Origin: Competibacter_A sp037045685
Lineage (GTDB): Bacteria > Pseudomonadota > Gammaproteobacteria > Competibacterales > Competibacteraceae
Reading direction: 5' to 3'
NCBI GenBank assembly: GCA_037045685.1
Contig: JBAOII010000011.1
Span: 248,001 to 312,000 of the forward strand
DNA length: 64,000 nucleotides
A program made the translations under genes and the position numbers. How positions within the stretch are numbered: the first letter of the stretch is position 1; each line of letters begins with the position of its first letter. Under the pieces are notes generated by a model. It was given only the letters and a program-made list of their open reading frames with translations, made no database searches and was not told the origin of the DNA. Shown in pieces: positions 28,864 to 38,637 of this stretch.

Positions 28864-31800
28864 GTGGAACATCTGTTCGTTTCCCTGCAAGCGCGGCTTT
28901 CCGACTGTTCGATCCGCGACCGCGCGTCGCTCGCCCGCCGCCTGCGGGGTTTGCGCCAGCGCTCGCTCGAGGGCAAGCCGGTGGATCGGGGCCTGGAGCA
29001 ACTGGCCGCCGAAGTGGACGCCGCCGCCGCGCGCTTGCGCGAGCGCCGCGCCGCGTTGCCGGTGCCGACTTTCGACGACGGCCTGCCGATCAGCGCCCAC
29101 CGCGACGCCATCGCCGCCGCCATCCGCGCCCATCAGGTCGTCGTGGTCTGCGGGGAAACCGGCTCCGGCAAGACCACCCAGTTGCCCAAAATCTGCCTGT
29201 CGCTCGGTTTTGGCGCGGCGGGTTTGATCGGCCACACCCAGCCGCGCCGGATCGCCGCCCGCTCGGTGGCGGCGCGGATTGCGGCGGAGTTGCAAACGAC
29301 CGTCGGCGGCCAAGTCGGCTACAAAGTGCGCTTTTCCGACCGGACCGGACCGAACGCCTTCGTCAAGCTGATGACCGACGGCATCCTGTTGGCGGAAACC
29401 CAGAGCGACCGCCCGTTGGAGCAGTACGAGGTCATCATTCTCGACGAGGCCCACGAGCGCAGCCTGAACATCGACTTTTTGCTGGGCTATCTCAAGCGGC
29501 TGCTGCCGCGCCGACCCGATCTGAAGCTGATCATCACCTCGGCGACCATCGACCCGGAACGTTTTTCCCGCCACTTCGACCGAGCGCCGATCGTCGAGGT
29601 CTCCGGGCGAAGCTACCCGGTGGAGCTGCGTTACCGGCCCTTGACGGCGGATGACGAGGACGAGCGCGACCGCGACTTGCAGCAGGCGATCTTGGACGCG
29701 GTGGACGAGGTGTGGCGGGAAGGGCCGGGCGATATTTTGGTCTTCCTGTCCGGCGAGCGGGAAATCCGGGAAACGGCGGAAAGCCTGCGCAAGCATCATC
29801 CGCCCAACACCGAGATTTTGCCGCTGTACGCCCGGCTGTCGTCCGCCGAGCAAAATCGGGTGTTTCAGCCCCACGGCCGGCCGCGCATCGTGCTGGCGAC
29901 CAACGTGGCCGAAACCTCGCTGACCGTGCCGGGCATCCGCTACGTCATCGATCCGGGCATGGCGCGGATCAGCCGCTACAGCCCGCGCGGCAAGATCCAG
30001 CGCCTGCCGGTGGAGAAGATTTCGCAAGCCAGCGCCAACCAGCGGGCCGGTCGCTGCGGGCGAGTCATGGCGGGCGTCTGCGTCCGGCTGTACGCGGCGG
30101 AGGATTTCCAGTCCCGTCCGGCGTTCACCGATCCGGAGATTTTGCGCACCCACCTGGCGGCGGTGATCCTGCAAATGAGCGCCCTGAACCTGGGCCGGCC
30201 GGAGGAATTCCCGTTCGTGGACCCGCCGGATTCGCGCCAGATCGGCGACGGTTTCCGGCTGCTGTTCGAGCTGCACGCGGTGGACGAGCGGTGGCGTATC
30301 ACCGAGTTGGGCCGGCAACTGGCGAAGCTGCCGGTCGATCCGCGTCTGGGCCGGATGCTGCTGGCGGCGCAGCGGGAAAGCTGCTTGCGCGAGGTGCTGG
30401 TCATCGTCGCGGCGCTGGCGATTCAAGACCCGCGCGAACGGCCGCTGGACAAGCAGCAGGCGGCGGACGAGAAGCATCGCCGGTTTCGCGACGAGCACTC
30501 CGATTTCATGGCGCTGCTCAAGCTCTGGGATTACTACCACGAGCAAGCGCGGCAACTGTCGAAGAACCAGTTGCGCAATTTGTGTCAGGCCGATTATCTG
30601 TCCTTCGTGCGGATGCGCGAATGGCACGACCTGCATCGGGAATTGCTGGGGCGAGCGACCGAGATGGGCATGCGGCTCAACGACGAAGCGGCGCCTTACG
30701 ACAGCTTGCATCGGGCGCTGTTGACCGGCTTGCTCGGCCATCTCGGTTTGAAGCAGGAGGAGAACGCCTATCTGGGCGCGCGGGGTCGGAATTTCTACCT
30801 GTACCCCGGCTCCGGCCTGTTCAAAAAACGGCCGCGCTGGGTGGCGGCGGCGGAACTGGTGGAAACCACCCGGCTGTACGCCCGCACCGTGGCGCGCATC
30901 GAGCCGGAATGGGTGGAAGGGCTGGCGGAACACCTGCTGAAACGCAGCTACGCCGAGCCGCATTGGGAGAAACGCTCGGCGCAAGTGGCGGCATTCGAGC
31001 GGGTCACGCTGTACGGTCTGCCGATCATCGCCAATCGCCGGGTCAACTACGGCCCGCTCGATCCGGCCCTGGCGCGGGAAGTCTTTATCCGCCACGCGCT
31101 GGTCGAGGGCGAATTTCACTGCAAGGCCCCGTTTTTCCAGCACAACCGGCAACTGCTGGCGGAGTTGGAAGAGCTGGAAATCCGCGCCCGCCGCGATCTG
31201 ACGGCGGATGAGGAGGCGCTCTACCGCTTTTACGACGCGCGGATTCCCGAAGGCATTTACAGCGGTCCGACCTTCGAGACCTGGCGCAAGCAGGTGGAAC
31301 GGGAAAATCCGCTCCTGCTGTTTCTGGACCGGGCCGCCTTGCTGGCGGAAGCGGGTCCGGCGGCGGATGGCGAGCGGTTTCCCGATCATCTCGATCTCGA
31401 CGGTTTGCAATTGCCGCTGGCCTATCGCTTCGAGCCGGGCGCGGAGGATGACGGCGTGACCCTGACCGTCCCGCTGGCGGCGGTCAATCAGGTCGATCCG
31501 AAGCGGCTGGACTGGCTGGTGCCGGGCTTGCGGGCGGAGCGGATGGCGGCCTTGCTGAAATCCTTGCCGAAAGCCTTGCGGCGGAATTTCGTGCCGGTGC
31601 CGAATTACGTTCAGGCCCTGCTGGAAGTGATCGAACCGGACGGGCGATCGCTGACCGAAGCGATGACCGAGCGCTTGCAGCGGATGACCGGGGTGCGAAT
31701 TCCCGAGGACGCCTGGAATTTCGACGCCGTGCCGCCCCATCTGCGGATGCGCTGCCAGGTGGTGGACGCCGATGGCAAGGCGCTCGCGGTCGGGCGCGAC

Positions 31801-32739
31801 TGGGAAGCGATTCAGGCGCAATTGCGCGGCGAGGCCCGAACCCGCTTCGCGGCGTTGCCGACCCCCGAATTCGAGCGGGACCAGGTGCGGGACTGGGATT
31901 TCGGCGAACTGCCCGAAACGGTGAACTTCGTTCGCAACGATATCCAGTTGCGCGGCTATCCGGCGCTGGTGGCGGAGCCGGACGGCACGCTCGCGTTGCG
32001 CTTGCTCGATTCGCCGGCGCGGGCGGAACCGGCGACTCGTGCCGGATTGCGACGGCTGATCGGCTGGCGGCTGGGACCGGCATTCAAGCAACTGGCGCGC
32101 GACCTGCCCCATTTCCAGCGCATGACTCTGCACTACGTCGGTTTGGGCGCGCAGGAGGCGCTGCGGGAAGACCTGCTGAACACCATCCTGGACCGGGCTT
32201 TTCTGACCGATCAACCGTTGCCGCGCGACCGGGCGGCGTTCGATGCCGTGCTGGAGCGCGGCAAAACCCGGCTCGCGGCGGCGCGGGTGGAGATTTGCGA
32301 TTTGGCCGACGCGATTTTGGCCGCCTATCACGAGGTGCGCCGCAGCTTGAGCGACGATCCGACTTGGGCCGAGGCGATGGCCGATATCCGGGATCAGTTG
32401 GCGGGCTTAGTCTATCCCGGTTTTCTCGGCCAGACCCCGCCGGAGTGGTTGCCGCATGTGCCGCGCTATCTGCGCGCGATTGGCTTGCGGCTGCAAAAAC
32501 TCCGGCAGGCGCCGGACAAGGACCGGCAGCGGCGCGGCGACATCCTCCGGCTGCGCGAATCTTGCCGGCGCCAACTGGAGCGGAACGCCCGGCAGGAAAA
32601 GCATGACCCGGAACTGGTGCGCTTTCGCTGGTTGCTGGAGGAGCTGCGGGTTTCCCAGTTCGCCCAGGAGTTGAAAACCCTGCTGCCGGTGTCGGTCAAG
32701 CGGCTGGAAGAACAGTGGGGCCGGGTGCGGCAGGGGTGA
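28864..32739 (+). CDS. hrpA: ATP-dependent RNA helicase HrpA
   Basis: DEAH-box RNA helicase; in E. coli it resolves stalled ribosome collisions. The 1291-residue product matches the long HrpA form (1300). Start GTG 28864. Walker A is GETGSGKT (97-104) and DEAH is at 194-197. SATI and QRAGRCGR motifs follow, then HA2 and OB-fold domains, then the HrpA-specific C-terminal DUF3418 region to the end. The frame is unbroken. A very long open frame opposite it is a codon-bias shadow. The next gene, a glycosyltransferase, is convergent. Confidence 0.96.
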   Translation: MEHLFVSLQARLSDCSIRDRASLARRLRGLRQRSLEGKPVDRGLEQLAAEVDAAAARLRERRAALPVPTFDDGLPISAHRDAIAAAIRAHQVVVVCGETGSGKTTQLPKICLSLGFGAAGLIGHTQPRRIAARSVAARIAAELQTTVGGQVGYKVRFSDRTGPNAFVKLMTDGILLAETQSDRPLEQYEVIILDEAHERSLNIDFLLGYLKRLLPRRPDLKLIITSATIDPERFSRHFDRAPIVEVSGRSYPVELRYRPLTADDEDERDRDLQQAILDAVDEVWREGPGDILVFLSGEREIRETAESLRKHHPPNTEILPLYARLSSAEQNRVFQPHGRPRIVLATNVAETSLTVPGIRYVIDPGMARISRYSPRGKIQRLPVEKISQASANQRAGRCGRVMAGVCVRLYAAEDFQSRPAFTDPEILRTHLAAVILQMSALNLGRPEEFPFVDPPDSRQIGDGFRLLFELHAVDERWRITELGRQLAKLPVDPRLGRMLLAAQRESCLREVLVIVAALAIQDPRERPLDKQQAADEKHRRFRDEHSDFMALLKLWDYYHEQARQLSKNQLRNLCQADYLSFVRMREWHDLHRELLGRATEMGMRLNDEAAPYDSLHRALLTGLLGHLGLKQEENAYLGARGRNFYLYPGSGLFKKRPRWVAAAELVETTRLYARTVARIEPEWVEGLAEHLLKRSYAEPHWEKRSAQVAAFERVTLYGLPIIANRRVNYGPLDPALAREVFIRHALVEGEFHCKAPFFQHNRQLLAELEELEIRARRDLTADEEALYRFYDARIPEGIYSGPTFETWRKQVERENPLLLFLDRAALLAEAGPAADGERFPDHLDLDGLQLPLAYRFEPGAEDDGVTLTVPLAAVNQVDPKRLDWLVPGLRAERMAALLKSLPKALRRNFVPVPNYVQALLEVIEPDGRSLTEAMTERLQRMTGVRIPEDAWNFDAVPPHLRMRCQVVDADGKALAVGRDWEAIQAQLRGEARTRFAALPTPEFERDQVRDWDFGELPETVNFVRNDIQLRGYPALVAEPDGTLALRLLDSPARAEPATRAGLRRLIGWRLGPAFKQLARDLPHFQRMTLHYVGLGAQEALREDLLNTILDRAFLTDQPLPRDRAAFDAVLERGKTRLAAARVEICDLADAILAAYHEVRRSLSDDPTWAEAMADIRDQLAGLVYPGFLGQTPPEWLPHVPRYLRAIGLRLQKLRQAPDKDRQRRGDILRLRESCRRQLERNARQEKHDPELVRFRWLLEELRVSQFAQELKTLLPVSVKRLEEQWGRVRQG

Positions 32740-32776
32740 GGATCGGCCCCTGCAATGGCTCCCTGACCAGAACGGT

Positions 32777-33991
32777 TCACTCGGGGCCGGGCACCGGATA
32801 AACGGTTGGCGGTACATCGAGCAGCGGGCGCGACACCGTGACCGCGTCCAGTTCGGCGTACAAATCGAGATAGGCTTTTATCTCGGCGTTCGCGGTGAGC
32901 CGGAGCATCGCCAAATCGCGTCCGGTGGCGCCCAGTTCGGCGCGCGCCACCGGTTTCATGCGCAACAGGCGCAAGGTCGTTTCCGCCAGCGCCGGCGGAT
33001 TGTCCGGCGGAACCAACAGCGAAATCAAAGGCGTGTCGGCGAGCAGATCGGCGGCGCCACCGGCGCGGCCGGCCACCACCGGAACCTCGCAGGCCAGCGC
33101 TTCCAGCACGGCTTCCGGCGGGCCGTCGCCCGGTGCCGGATACCAGAAGACATCGAGCAGGCCGTAGTGGGCGGCCAGCCGTTCCTGCGGCAGCCACGGC
33201 AACTCGCGCACGGCGGAGCGCAGGTCGGGGCGCGCGTCCAGAAATTCGTTCAGGATCGGCCGGGCGTCCTCGCGCACCCCGCCGATCAACAGCAAGGTGG
33301 CTTGAGGATAATGCCCCCGAAGCGACGCGAGCGCGTCCAGCATCGTCGGCAATCCCTTGCGTTCGCTGGCTTCGCCGACGAAGCCCAGCCGTGGCCGCGC
33401 AGCCGTCAAATCCAGCTCTTCGAGCGATACCGGATTGGGAGGAACGGGTTGGAAGCGAACGCAATCCACGCTGTTCGGAATCCAGCGCACTTGTCCGGTC
33501 GCGCCGAGGTCGATGGCGAGCTGGCACAATTCGCGAGAAATCCCGACGATAGCGTCTGCGCGCTGGAGGGCGAACAGCAAGCCTCCCTGCCGTTCGGGAT
33601 CGAAGCTATCGCGGTGAAGATCACTGCCCCGCGCGGTCAAAACGAAGGGCGTGGCGGTGACGCGCGCCGCCAGCGCCACCGGAAAGCCGGTCAGACTGGG
33701 ATAAATGCCGTGCAGCAGCCGATAGGGGCCGCGCCGGCGCAGCAGGTGGAACGCCTGCTGCTGAGCTTCGGCCCAGGTGGGCGCGGTCGCGCGCAGCACG
33801 GGGAAACCGTCATCGGTCGCGAGCGTCCAAGCCGGCCTGGAGTTCGAGCGTCCGATGGCGATGACTTCCAGCGGCAGGCGCGGTTGTAGCTGCCGCGCCA
33901 GCCGGGCGGCGGCTAGGGCCAAACCTCCCCGGTCCGGCGGAAAGGCGGGCGTGACGATGGCGACAGGCAAGAGAGATCGCGGCGTTGGCAA
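32777..33991 (-). CDS. Glycosyltransferase family 4 (GT-B fold)
   Basis: Predicted sugar transferase of 404 residues. The N-terminal acceptor domain opens PVAIVTPAFPPDRGGLA. The C-terminal nucleotide-sugar domain has GFVGEASERKGLPTML and the EX7E-type motif PEAVLEALACEVPVVAGRAGG. TTG start at 33991 with a GAGG about 11 nt upstream; a second TTG at 33970 is possible. No membrane segment is seen. The acceptor and sugar are not predictable, and no other cell-surface polysaccharide genes are directly adjacent. Confidence 0.85.
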   Translation of the reverse strand: MPTPRSLLPVAIVTPAFPPDRGGLALAAARLARQLQPRLPLEVIAIGRSNSRPAWTLATDDGFPVLRATAPTWAEAQQQAFHLLRRRGPYRLLHGIYPSLTGFPVALAARVTATPFVLTARGSDLHRDSFDPERQGGLLFALQRADAIVGISRELCQLAIDLGATGQVRWIPNSVDCVRFQPVPPNPVSLEELDLTAARPRLGFVGEASERKGLPTMLDALASLRGHYPQATLLLIGGVREDARPILNEFLDARPDLRSAVRELPWLPQERLAAHYGLLDVFWYPAPGDGPPEAVLEALACEVPVVAGRAGGAADLLADTPLISLLVPPDNPPALAETTLRLLRMKPVARAELGATGRDLAMLRLTANAEIKAYLDLYAELDAVTVSRPLLDVPPTVYPVPGPE

Positions 33992-34161
33992 GTTGCAATA
34001 ACCTCGTGGGTGACGGGCCGCTCTATCTCGATCGCGGCAAACGGATCGATGTCCACACGAACTCGGCGGAACTGCGGTTCGGCGTGATTCTCGCCAATAA
34101 ATGCGGGTCTGGACAATGGTTAGTTCGGTGTCGGTAGGGAAGGAAACGCCGGCTTGGAGGA

Positions 34162-34768
34162 TTAACCCTGACCGATCAATCCGGCCAGGTAATTATCCAG
34201 CAGCGAATCCGCGACTTCCCGCATCGGCCGGCCGCCGATGCTTTCCAGTTTCCGGTCCAGGCTGAGCACGCAAACGCCATGGACGCCGCTCCACAGCGCG
34301 CGGGCGGCCAGGGCGATATCCTCGGGCGACCGATGCGGACAAAGCCGCCCGAGGTGGCGCTGCACCAGATCGAACATCCGGGCCACCTTGTCGGTAAACG
34401 AATCCGGCACGGTTTGCCCTTCCGGCAGCCGGTGCTCGTATAGCGCCAGCCAGCGGTTGGTCTCGGTCAAGCGCGAAGTTCAGATAAGCTTGGGCGAGCG
34501 CCCGGATCGCGGCGGTCGGCGATGGCGGGTCGGCGACCGCCGCCGCCAGCTTGCCGTACAACACGTCCAGGGTCCGCTCGTTCATCTGGACGATCAGGTC
34601 GTCGAGGTTGCGGAAGACGATGTACAAACTGCCGACGGTGTAGCCGATGCCGGCCACCACCTTGCGGGTGCTCAAGCCGGCCAAGCCGTGCTCGGCGACC
34701 AATTGCTCGGCCGCCCGCAGCGAGATTTCCCGCAGCTCCTCGCGCGTGTGTTCGTTGCGTCTTCCCAT
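34162..34768 (-). pseudogene. TetR/AcrR-family regulator, frameshifted
   Basis: TetR-type repressor. The N-terminal DNA-binding helix-turn-helix is intact (LVAEHGLAGLSTRKVVAGIG, then YTVGSLYIVFRNLDDLI). The frame then breaks at about 34471. Expected C-terminal sequence (TETNRWLALYEHRLPEGQ through LDNYLAGLIGQG) continues in the next frame to 34162. Deleting one base gives 201 residues, a normal TetR length; uncorrected, the product reads on in a wrong frame to 34193. ATG 34768 has SD GGAGG. It begins 27 bp after the kinase gene of the vWA-PP2C-kinase operon and so is probably its fourth member. Confidence 0.8.
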
Positions 34769-34795
34769 GCGAATCCTCCGGCTGGCCGAAGTGGC

Positions 34796-36793
34796 TTAAA
34801 CCCGGTCGCGCCGCCACAAGACGGCAGGGCCGGGGTAAAAAACCCGCAGATCGGCCTGAGCTTGGGCTTCCTGCATCGCTTGGCGGATCAGGGCGATGTT
34901 GAGTTGGGCGCGCTGTCTGAGCAGTTCCGTCTTGATTTTAGTCAGTTCGTCGGGACCCGCCAGCAATTCTTGTTCGAGCTGGGACCGCTGTTGGGCGTAG
35001 TGCTGTTGGAGTTTGGCGATCGCGGCGGGTTCGACCCGTTGCCGGGGATCGTGGCGAAAATGCAGCTCTAGCTCCTGACGCCAAGCCAGCAGCGCGGCGA
35101 CCCGCTTGCGGCCGGGGCGTTGCTCGAAGCCGGGTACCGCCGCGAGCGTGGCGGGTGCGATATCGGCGGCGGTTTCGATGCCGTAGGACTCCAGCGCCAT
35201 CCGGTCGGTGGCGCGGATGCCGGGAATCTGGGCCTGATCGATGAATTGGCTTTCCAGGTACGCTTGCAGTTGGAGCTGGCGCTGGTCGGTTTCCAGCCGT
35301 TGCAGATCCCGCTGAAAATCGGCCGACATGTTCCGGTAACGGTCCCGCAGGAGATGCAGGGCGTGCAGTTTGCGCAGGAACGCTTGATCCGTTCCCCGCT
35401 GCTGCCAGGCGGCCCGCAGGTCCGCCAGCTCCCGCCGGGCCGCGAACAGGGCGAGCCGGCGGCGCTGGTGCTCGCGGCGCACCGCGTTGTCCTGGGTCAG
35501 CGGCCAAGCGACGGCGGCCAAGGGCAACCACAGCCAAATCAAGCGGGGCCGAATCAGAGCGGCGAGCAGGGCGATGCCCGAGATGGCCACCGTTTTGATC
35601 GAGTTAAGCCGTTGCGCGTGGCGCAGCAATTCCGGGAGCGGAGTGGGGGCGACCGGCGCTTGCGGTCCGGGTCGCGGCATGGCTTCGGCGGCGGGCGGCG
35701 CGACCGCGACGATTTGGCTCCAGACCGCGTCGAGATGGAAATCGCGCTGGCTGGACGGTGGGGCGCCGGCCGGCGAGTGTCCTTGCGGCGGCTGGAAAAA
35801 CGAGGTTCCACTGGCTTGTTCCAGCGCGCACCACGGACATGCCGCCGATCGTTCCGGGTACTTGTGGGTCGCGTTCCGGCCGCAGGCGCGCAGTTCGCGG
35901 CCGAGCCGTTCCAGCGCCAGCCGCCAATCCCGCGCCGTCGGGCGTCCCTGCTGCGGCGCGGACGGGGCGAAGGCGCGCTCGAACAGATCCGCGACCGGCG
36001 GGGGCAGCGCGCCGAACGGCAGGGTGTGCGGCGGCGGCTCCATCGCGCGGTCGGCGGCGCGGCGACCGAACGCGAACCGATGCTCCTCGATGGCGCGCTC
36101 GATCGGCATGTCGCCCCTGCCCCGGTAGCGGCCGGCGAAAGGGTGCCGGCCCATGAACAAGAGATGGAAGCACAGCAGGGCCAGCCCGAAGGCGTCGTGG
36201 TCCGGGGTGCGGCGCAAGCCGTGAAAGGGCCGGCCCTGCAATTCCGGCGCGGTGAACTGCGGCACGCCGACATCGCAGGGAAACAGCCGCTCGCCCGTGT
36301 CGATCTGAAACGAGTCGCAATCGATCAATTTGACCAGGGCTTGGGCCGACACCACCACGTTACCGGGATTGACATCGCCGATGACGTTGCCGCGGGCGTG
36401 GATGGTCTCGAAGGCGCTGGCCAGATTGCGCGCGGCGTGGACCAAAAACGACCAGTCGGCGTGGGGGAAGGTGCGCTTGCGGTGCGAGGGGCCGTAAAGG
36501 CTGTGAATTTCGTGGTAGCTGCTGACCCGAGGCATCACGAAGCCCTGGACCGGGCCGTCCGGGCGAACCCGCAGCACGTCCACCGGCCAAGCGGCGATTT
36601 CGAGCAGGCTGGGATGCGACTGCCGGGCCATGCCCTCCAGCTTTAGCGCCTTGTCCGGGCCGACCGGCTGGTGATAGATCTTGGCGACGAAGCCGGGCCG
36701 GCCAGCGATCTCGTGGACCGTGCCCTCGCCGCCGCGCCCCAGCGTTTTGCCCGGTTCGACCCGATGGCCGGCGCCGCTATACAGCCTCGTCAC
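34796..36793 (-). CDS. Atypical protein kinase with C-terminal HhH-like region (TerY-P triad kinase)
   Basis: Predicted Ser/Thr kinase-fold protein, 665 residues from GTG 36793, which overlaps the phosphatase stop by 17 bp. An upstream ATG at 36892 would add a proline-rich, non-homologous leader. The N-terminus reads LYSGAGHRVEPGKTLGRGG, with a glycine loop GRGGEGTV and Lys38 (VAKIY). The catalytic loop is GDVNPGN in place of HRDxKPxN, and the DFG position reads IDCDSFQ. A Cys pair (CPWC) and a hydrophobic stretch follow. The C-terminal part is helical with an HhH-like PGIRATDRMALESYGIETAADI segment. Kinases of this type occur with a vWA protein and PP2C, as here. Confidence 0.8.
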   Translation of the reverse strand: MTRLYSGAGHRVEPGKTLGRGGEGTVHEIAGRPGFVAKIYHQPVGPDKALKLEGMARQSHPSLLEIAAWPVDVLRVRPDGPVQGFVMPRVSSYHEIHSLYGPSHRKRTFPHADWSFLVHAARNLASAFETIHARGNVIGDVNPGNVVVSAQALVKLIDCDSFQIDTGERLFPCDVGVPQFTAPELQGRPFHGLRRTPDHDAFGLALLCFHLLFMGRHPFAGRYRGRGDMPIERAIEEHRFAFGRRAADRAMEPPPHTLPFGALPPPVADLFERAFAPSAPQQGRPTARDWRLALERLGRELRACGRNATHKYPERSAACPWCALEQASGTSFFQPPQGHSPAGAPPSSQRDFHLDAVWSQIVAVAPPAAEAMPRPGPQAPVAPTPLPELLRHAQRLNSIKTVAISGIALLAALIRPRLIWLWLPLAAVAWPLTQDNAVRREHQRRRLALFAARRELADLRAAWQQRGTDQAFLRKLHALHLLRDRYRNMSADFQRDLQRLETDQRQLQLQAYLESQFIDQAQIPGIRATDRMALESYGIETAADIAPATLAAVPGFEQRPGRKRVAALLAWRQELELHFRHDPRQRVEPAAIAKLQQHYAQQRSQLEQELLAGPDELTKIKTELLRQRAQLNIALIRQAMQEAQAQADLRVFYPGPAVLWRRDRV

Positions 36794-37805
36794 CGTTGCG
36801 GTCCCGGCTGGGGAGATCGGGGGTTGGGGAGATGGGCTGGATAGGGGCGGCGTCACCGGGAGCGGTCTCGAGGTCGGCGATGACCGAATCATCGCTATTC
36901 CGAGCCTCGGCCGGTTCGGCCGGTTCGTCCGACTCGGTCGAGGGGGCTGCGTCCGATTCCGGCGAAGCCGACGGCGAGGGGGCGTTGGCCGGTTCGGGCG
37001 TGCCGGTTTCGGCGCCAGGCGCTGGCGCCGGCCGCCGGGTGGCCAGAATCAAGGTCTTGTCGTCGTGGGTGCGCCGGTTGATGGCCGGGCTGGCGAGAAA
37101 GCGTTCCAGCGCCGCCGCGAGCGCCGCCGGGCAACCGGGTTCGGCATGTTCGCGCAAACGGTGGAACAGGGGCCGAAAGAACGGCGCGTGGGCCCGCCGG
37201 CTTTGATAGTGCAGGGCCAGCAGTTGCAGACCGTCGGACAGCAGCGCGATTTCGGCGATGGGTTCGGTCAAGGCGACGGATTCCAGGCGGGCGATGGCGT
37301 CGGGATCGGTCGCGAAGTGGGTTTCGTTGGCGTATTCGCCGGTTTGCGGCCAGAATACCGGCCGGTAATCCTCGCCGGAATCGATGACGATGACGCCATC
37401 GCCGATTTGCAGGAATAGCGCGCTATCGGCGGCCACCACCGCGCCCAGCAAAGTGCAGGCGAATTCCCGAGCCGGCAGATTCGCCTCGTCCGCGAGTTGC
37501 GCCAGCGCGGTGCGGACGCTTTGGAGCAGGGCCTCGGCATCGGTTCGCGCCCACGCCATCGAGGCGGAATCCCGCACGCGGGTCGCGCATTCCGCCAGAA
37601 GGGTCCGACACGCCAGATCGGCCCCCGCCCGCGCTTGGGCGGCGCTGCCGGCGCCATCGGCCACGGCCAAAACCAGCACGGGGCCGATGTCCGGCGCCGA
37701 CAGCAGCTCGACCGCGCAGGCGTCCTGGCAGTCGGCGCCACTGGCCAGATGCGCGACGCCGGGGACGCTGGCGTGAACGTAGCGCCAGCCGCCGGCTTCG
37801 GTCAT
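36777..37805 (-). CDS. PP2C-type protein phosphatase (TerY-P triad)
   Basis: Metal-dependent Ser/Thr phosphatase, 342 residues from ATG 37805. That start overlaps the vWA gene stop by 4 bp (ATGA), which argues against a longer N-terminus. Metal-binding motifs are DCQDA, VADGAGSA, LLSDGLQ and THDDKTLIL. The last ~75 residues are low-complexity, Pro/Ala/Ser/Glu-rich and probably disordered. It sits between the vWA and kinase genes; a phosphatase-kinase pair acting on a shared substrate, perhaps the vWA partner, is the natural reading (inference). Confidence 0.88.
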   Translation of the reverse strand: MTEAGGWRYVHASVPGVAHLASGADCQDACAVELLSAPDIGPVLVLAVADGAGSAAQARAGADLACRTLLAECATRVRDSASMAWARTDAEALLQSVRTALAQLADEANLPAREFACTLLGAVVAADSALFLQIGDGVIVIDSGEDYRPVFWPQTGEYANETHFATDPDAIARLESVALTEPIAEIALLSDGLQLLALHYQSRRAHAPFFRPLFHRLREHAEPGCPAALAAALERFLASPAINRRTHDDKTLILATRRPAPAPGAETGTPEPANAPSPSASPESDAAPSTESDEPAEPAEARNSDDSVIADLETAPGDAAPIQPISPTPDLPSRDRNGDEAV

Positions 37806-38497
37806 ACCGAGGCCCAGCCGTCGGGGTTGGTGGGATTGATCAGCGGCACTTCCGTGCCCGGCACCGAGCGCGACACCGAGCGCATCGAGTTGGACAGCCA
37901 CTGGAACAGTTCGCGGAACCGCAAGCCGCGCAAGCGCAACGGTTGGCGGATGGAAATCTGCTGGAGGATGTCCAGGTTGGCGCCCTCAACGCCGACCGCG
38001 AAGAACGCGAACGCCCGGCTTTCCTCGCCCTTGCGCACTGCGCTGGCGGCGGGTTTCCAGTCGTCGGTGGGCGTGCCGTCGGTGATCAGGAACACCCAGG
38101 GCCGGAAAAAAGGAATGCCTTGTTCCCGATACAGGGCTTTGCGCTGGTCGAGCAATTCGAGCCCTTGGGTGATCGCCGATCCCATCGGCGTGTCTTTTTG
38201 CGCGGTCAGTCGCGGCGGAGCGAAATGGTCGGCGGTCTGGAAGGAGTTGACCACCTGGACGGGGCCGAAGCTGACGATGGCGATTTCGACCCGCTTGGCC
38301 GCGAGGCTGTCGGCCAGCAGCTCTTCCTTGAAAACGGCCAGCCCCTCGTTGAGTTCGGCGATGGGGTCGCCGTTCATGGACCAGGAGTTGTCCAACAACA
38401 GCACGCAGGGGCAGCGCGGTTCGGGGTTGTCGGCGAATTCCGCAACGTTGAAATCCAGGCCGAACGGGGTTTGTCGGGAGAGGTCGATTTCGTTCAT
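37802..38497 (-). CDS. TerY-like von Willebrand factor A domain protein
   Basis: Cytoplasmic vWA protein of 231 residues from ATG 38497. The MIDAS metal site is complete: DNSWS (Asp36, Ser38, Ser40), the Thr in KDTPMGSA, and TDGTPTDD. TerY-type vWA proteins act as scaffolds in stress-response modules. This is the first gene of the vWA-PP2C-kinase-TetR operon. The region up to the divergent 38638 gene (140 bp) should contain the promoters for both. Confidence 0.88.
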   Translation of the reverse strand: MNEIDLSRQTPFGLDFNVAEFADNPEPRCPCVLLLDNSWSMNGDPIAELNEGLAVFKEELLADSLAAKRVEIAIVSFGPVQVVNSFQTADHFAPPRLTAQKDTPMGSAITQGLELLDQRKALYREQGIPFFRPWVFLITDGTPTDDWKPAASAVRKGEESRAFAFFAVGVEGANLDILQQISIRQPLRLRGLRFRELFQWLSNSMRSVSRSVPGTEVPLINPTNPDGWASV

Positions 38498-38591
38498 CCT
38501 TATCAATCCCATGGATAAACCAAAAGGCGGTCCACATGAAGACACCGCGTTGGCCGCGATGAGGGGCGACGGCGCCGTGCCGGTTGGCCGC

Positions 38592-38597
38592 TATAAT
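38592..38597. promoter_or_regulatory. Possible -10 element in the divergent vWA / glycoside hydrolase region
   Basis: TATAAT on the plus strand, reading TATTAT-like on the minus strand, lies midway between the two divergent starts. No good -35 is visible for the plus direction. A weak TTATCG at 15-nt spacing exists on the minus side. Position is suggestive only. Confidence 0.3.
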
Positions 38598-38637
38598 ACA
38601 AGATGGATCGCGACGATAAGTAGACCAGAAAAAAGAC

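Noticed and set aside
28720..32331. Very long open frame on the minus strand opposite hrpA
   Set aside because: GC-rich codon bias leaves few stops in the antisense frame; the product is Arg/Gln/Pro-rich with no domain, while hrpA is certain.
36793..36892. Extended N-terminus for the triad kinase from ATG 36892
   Set aside because: Would overlap the phosphatase gene by 116 bp and adds a Ser/Pro-rich leader; the GTG at 36793 gives the expected LYSGAGHRV opening.
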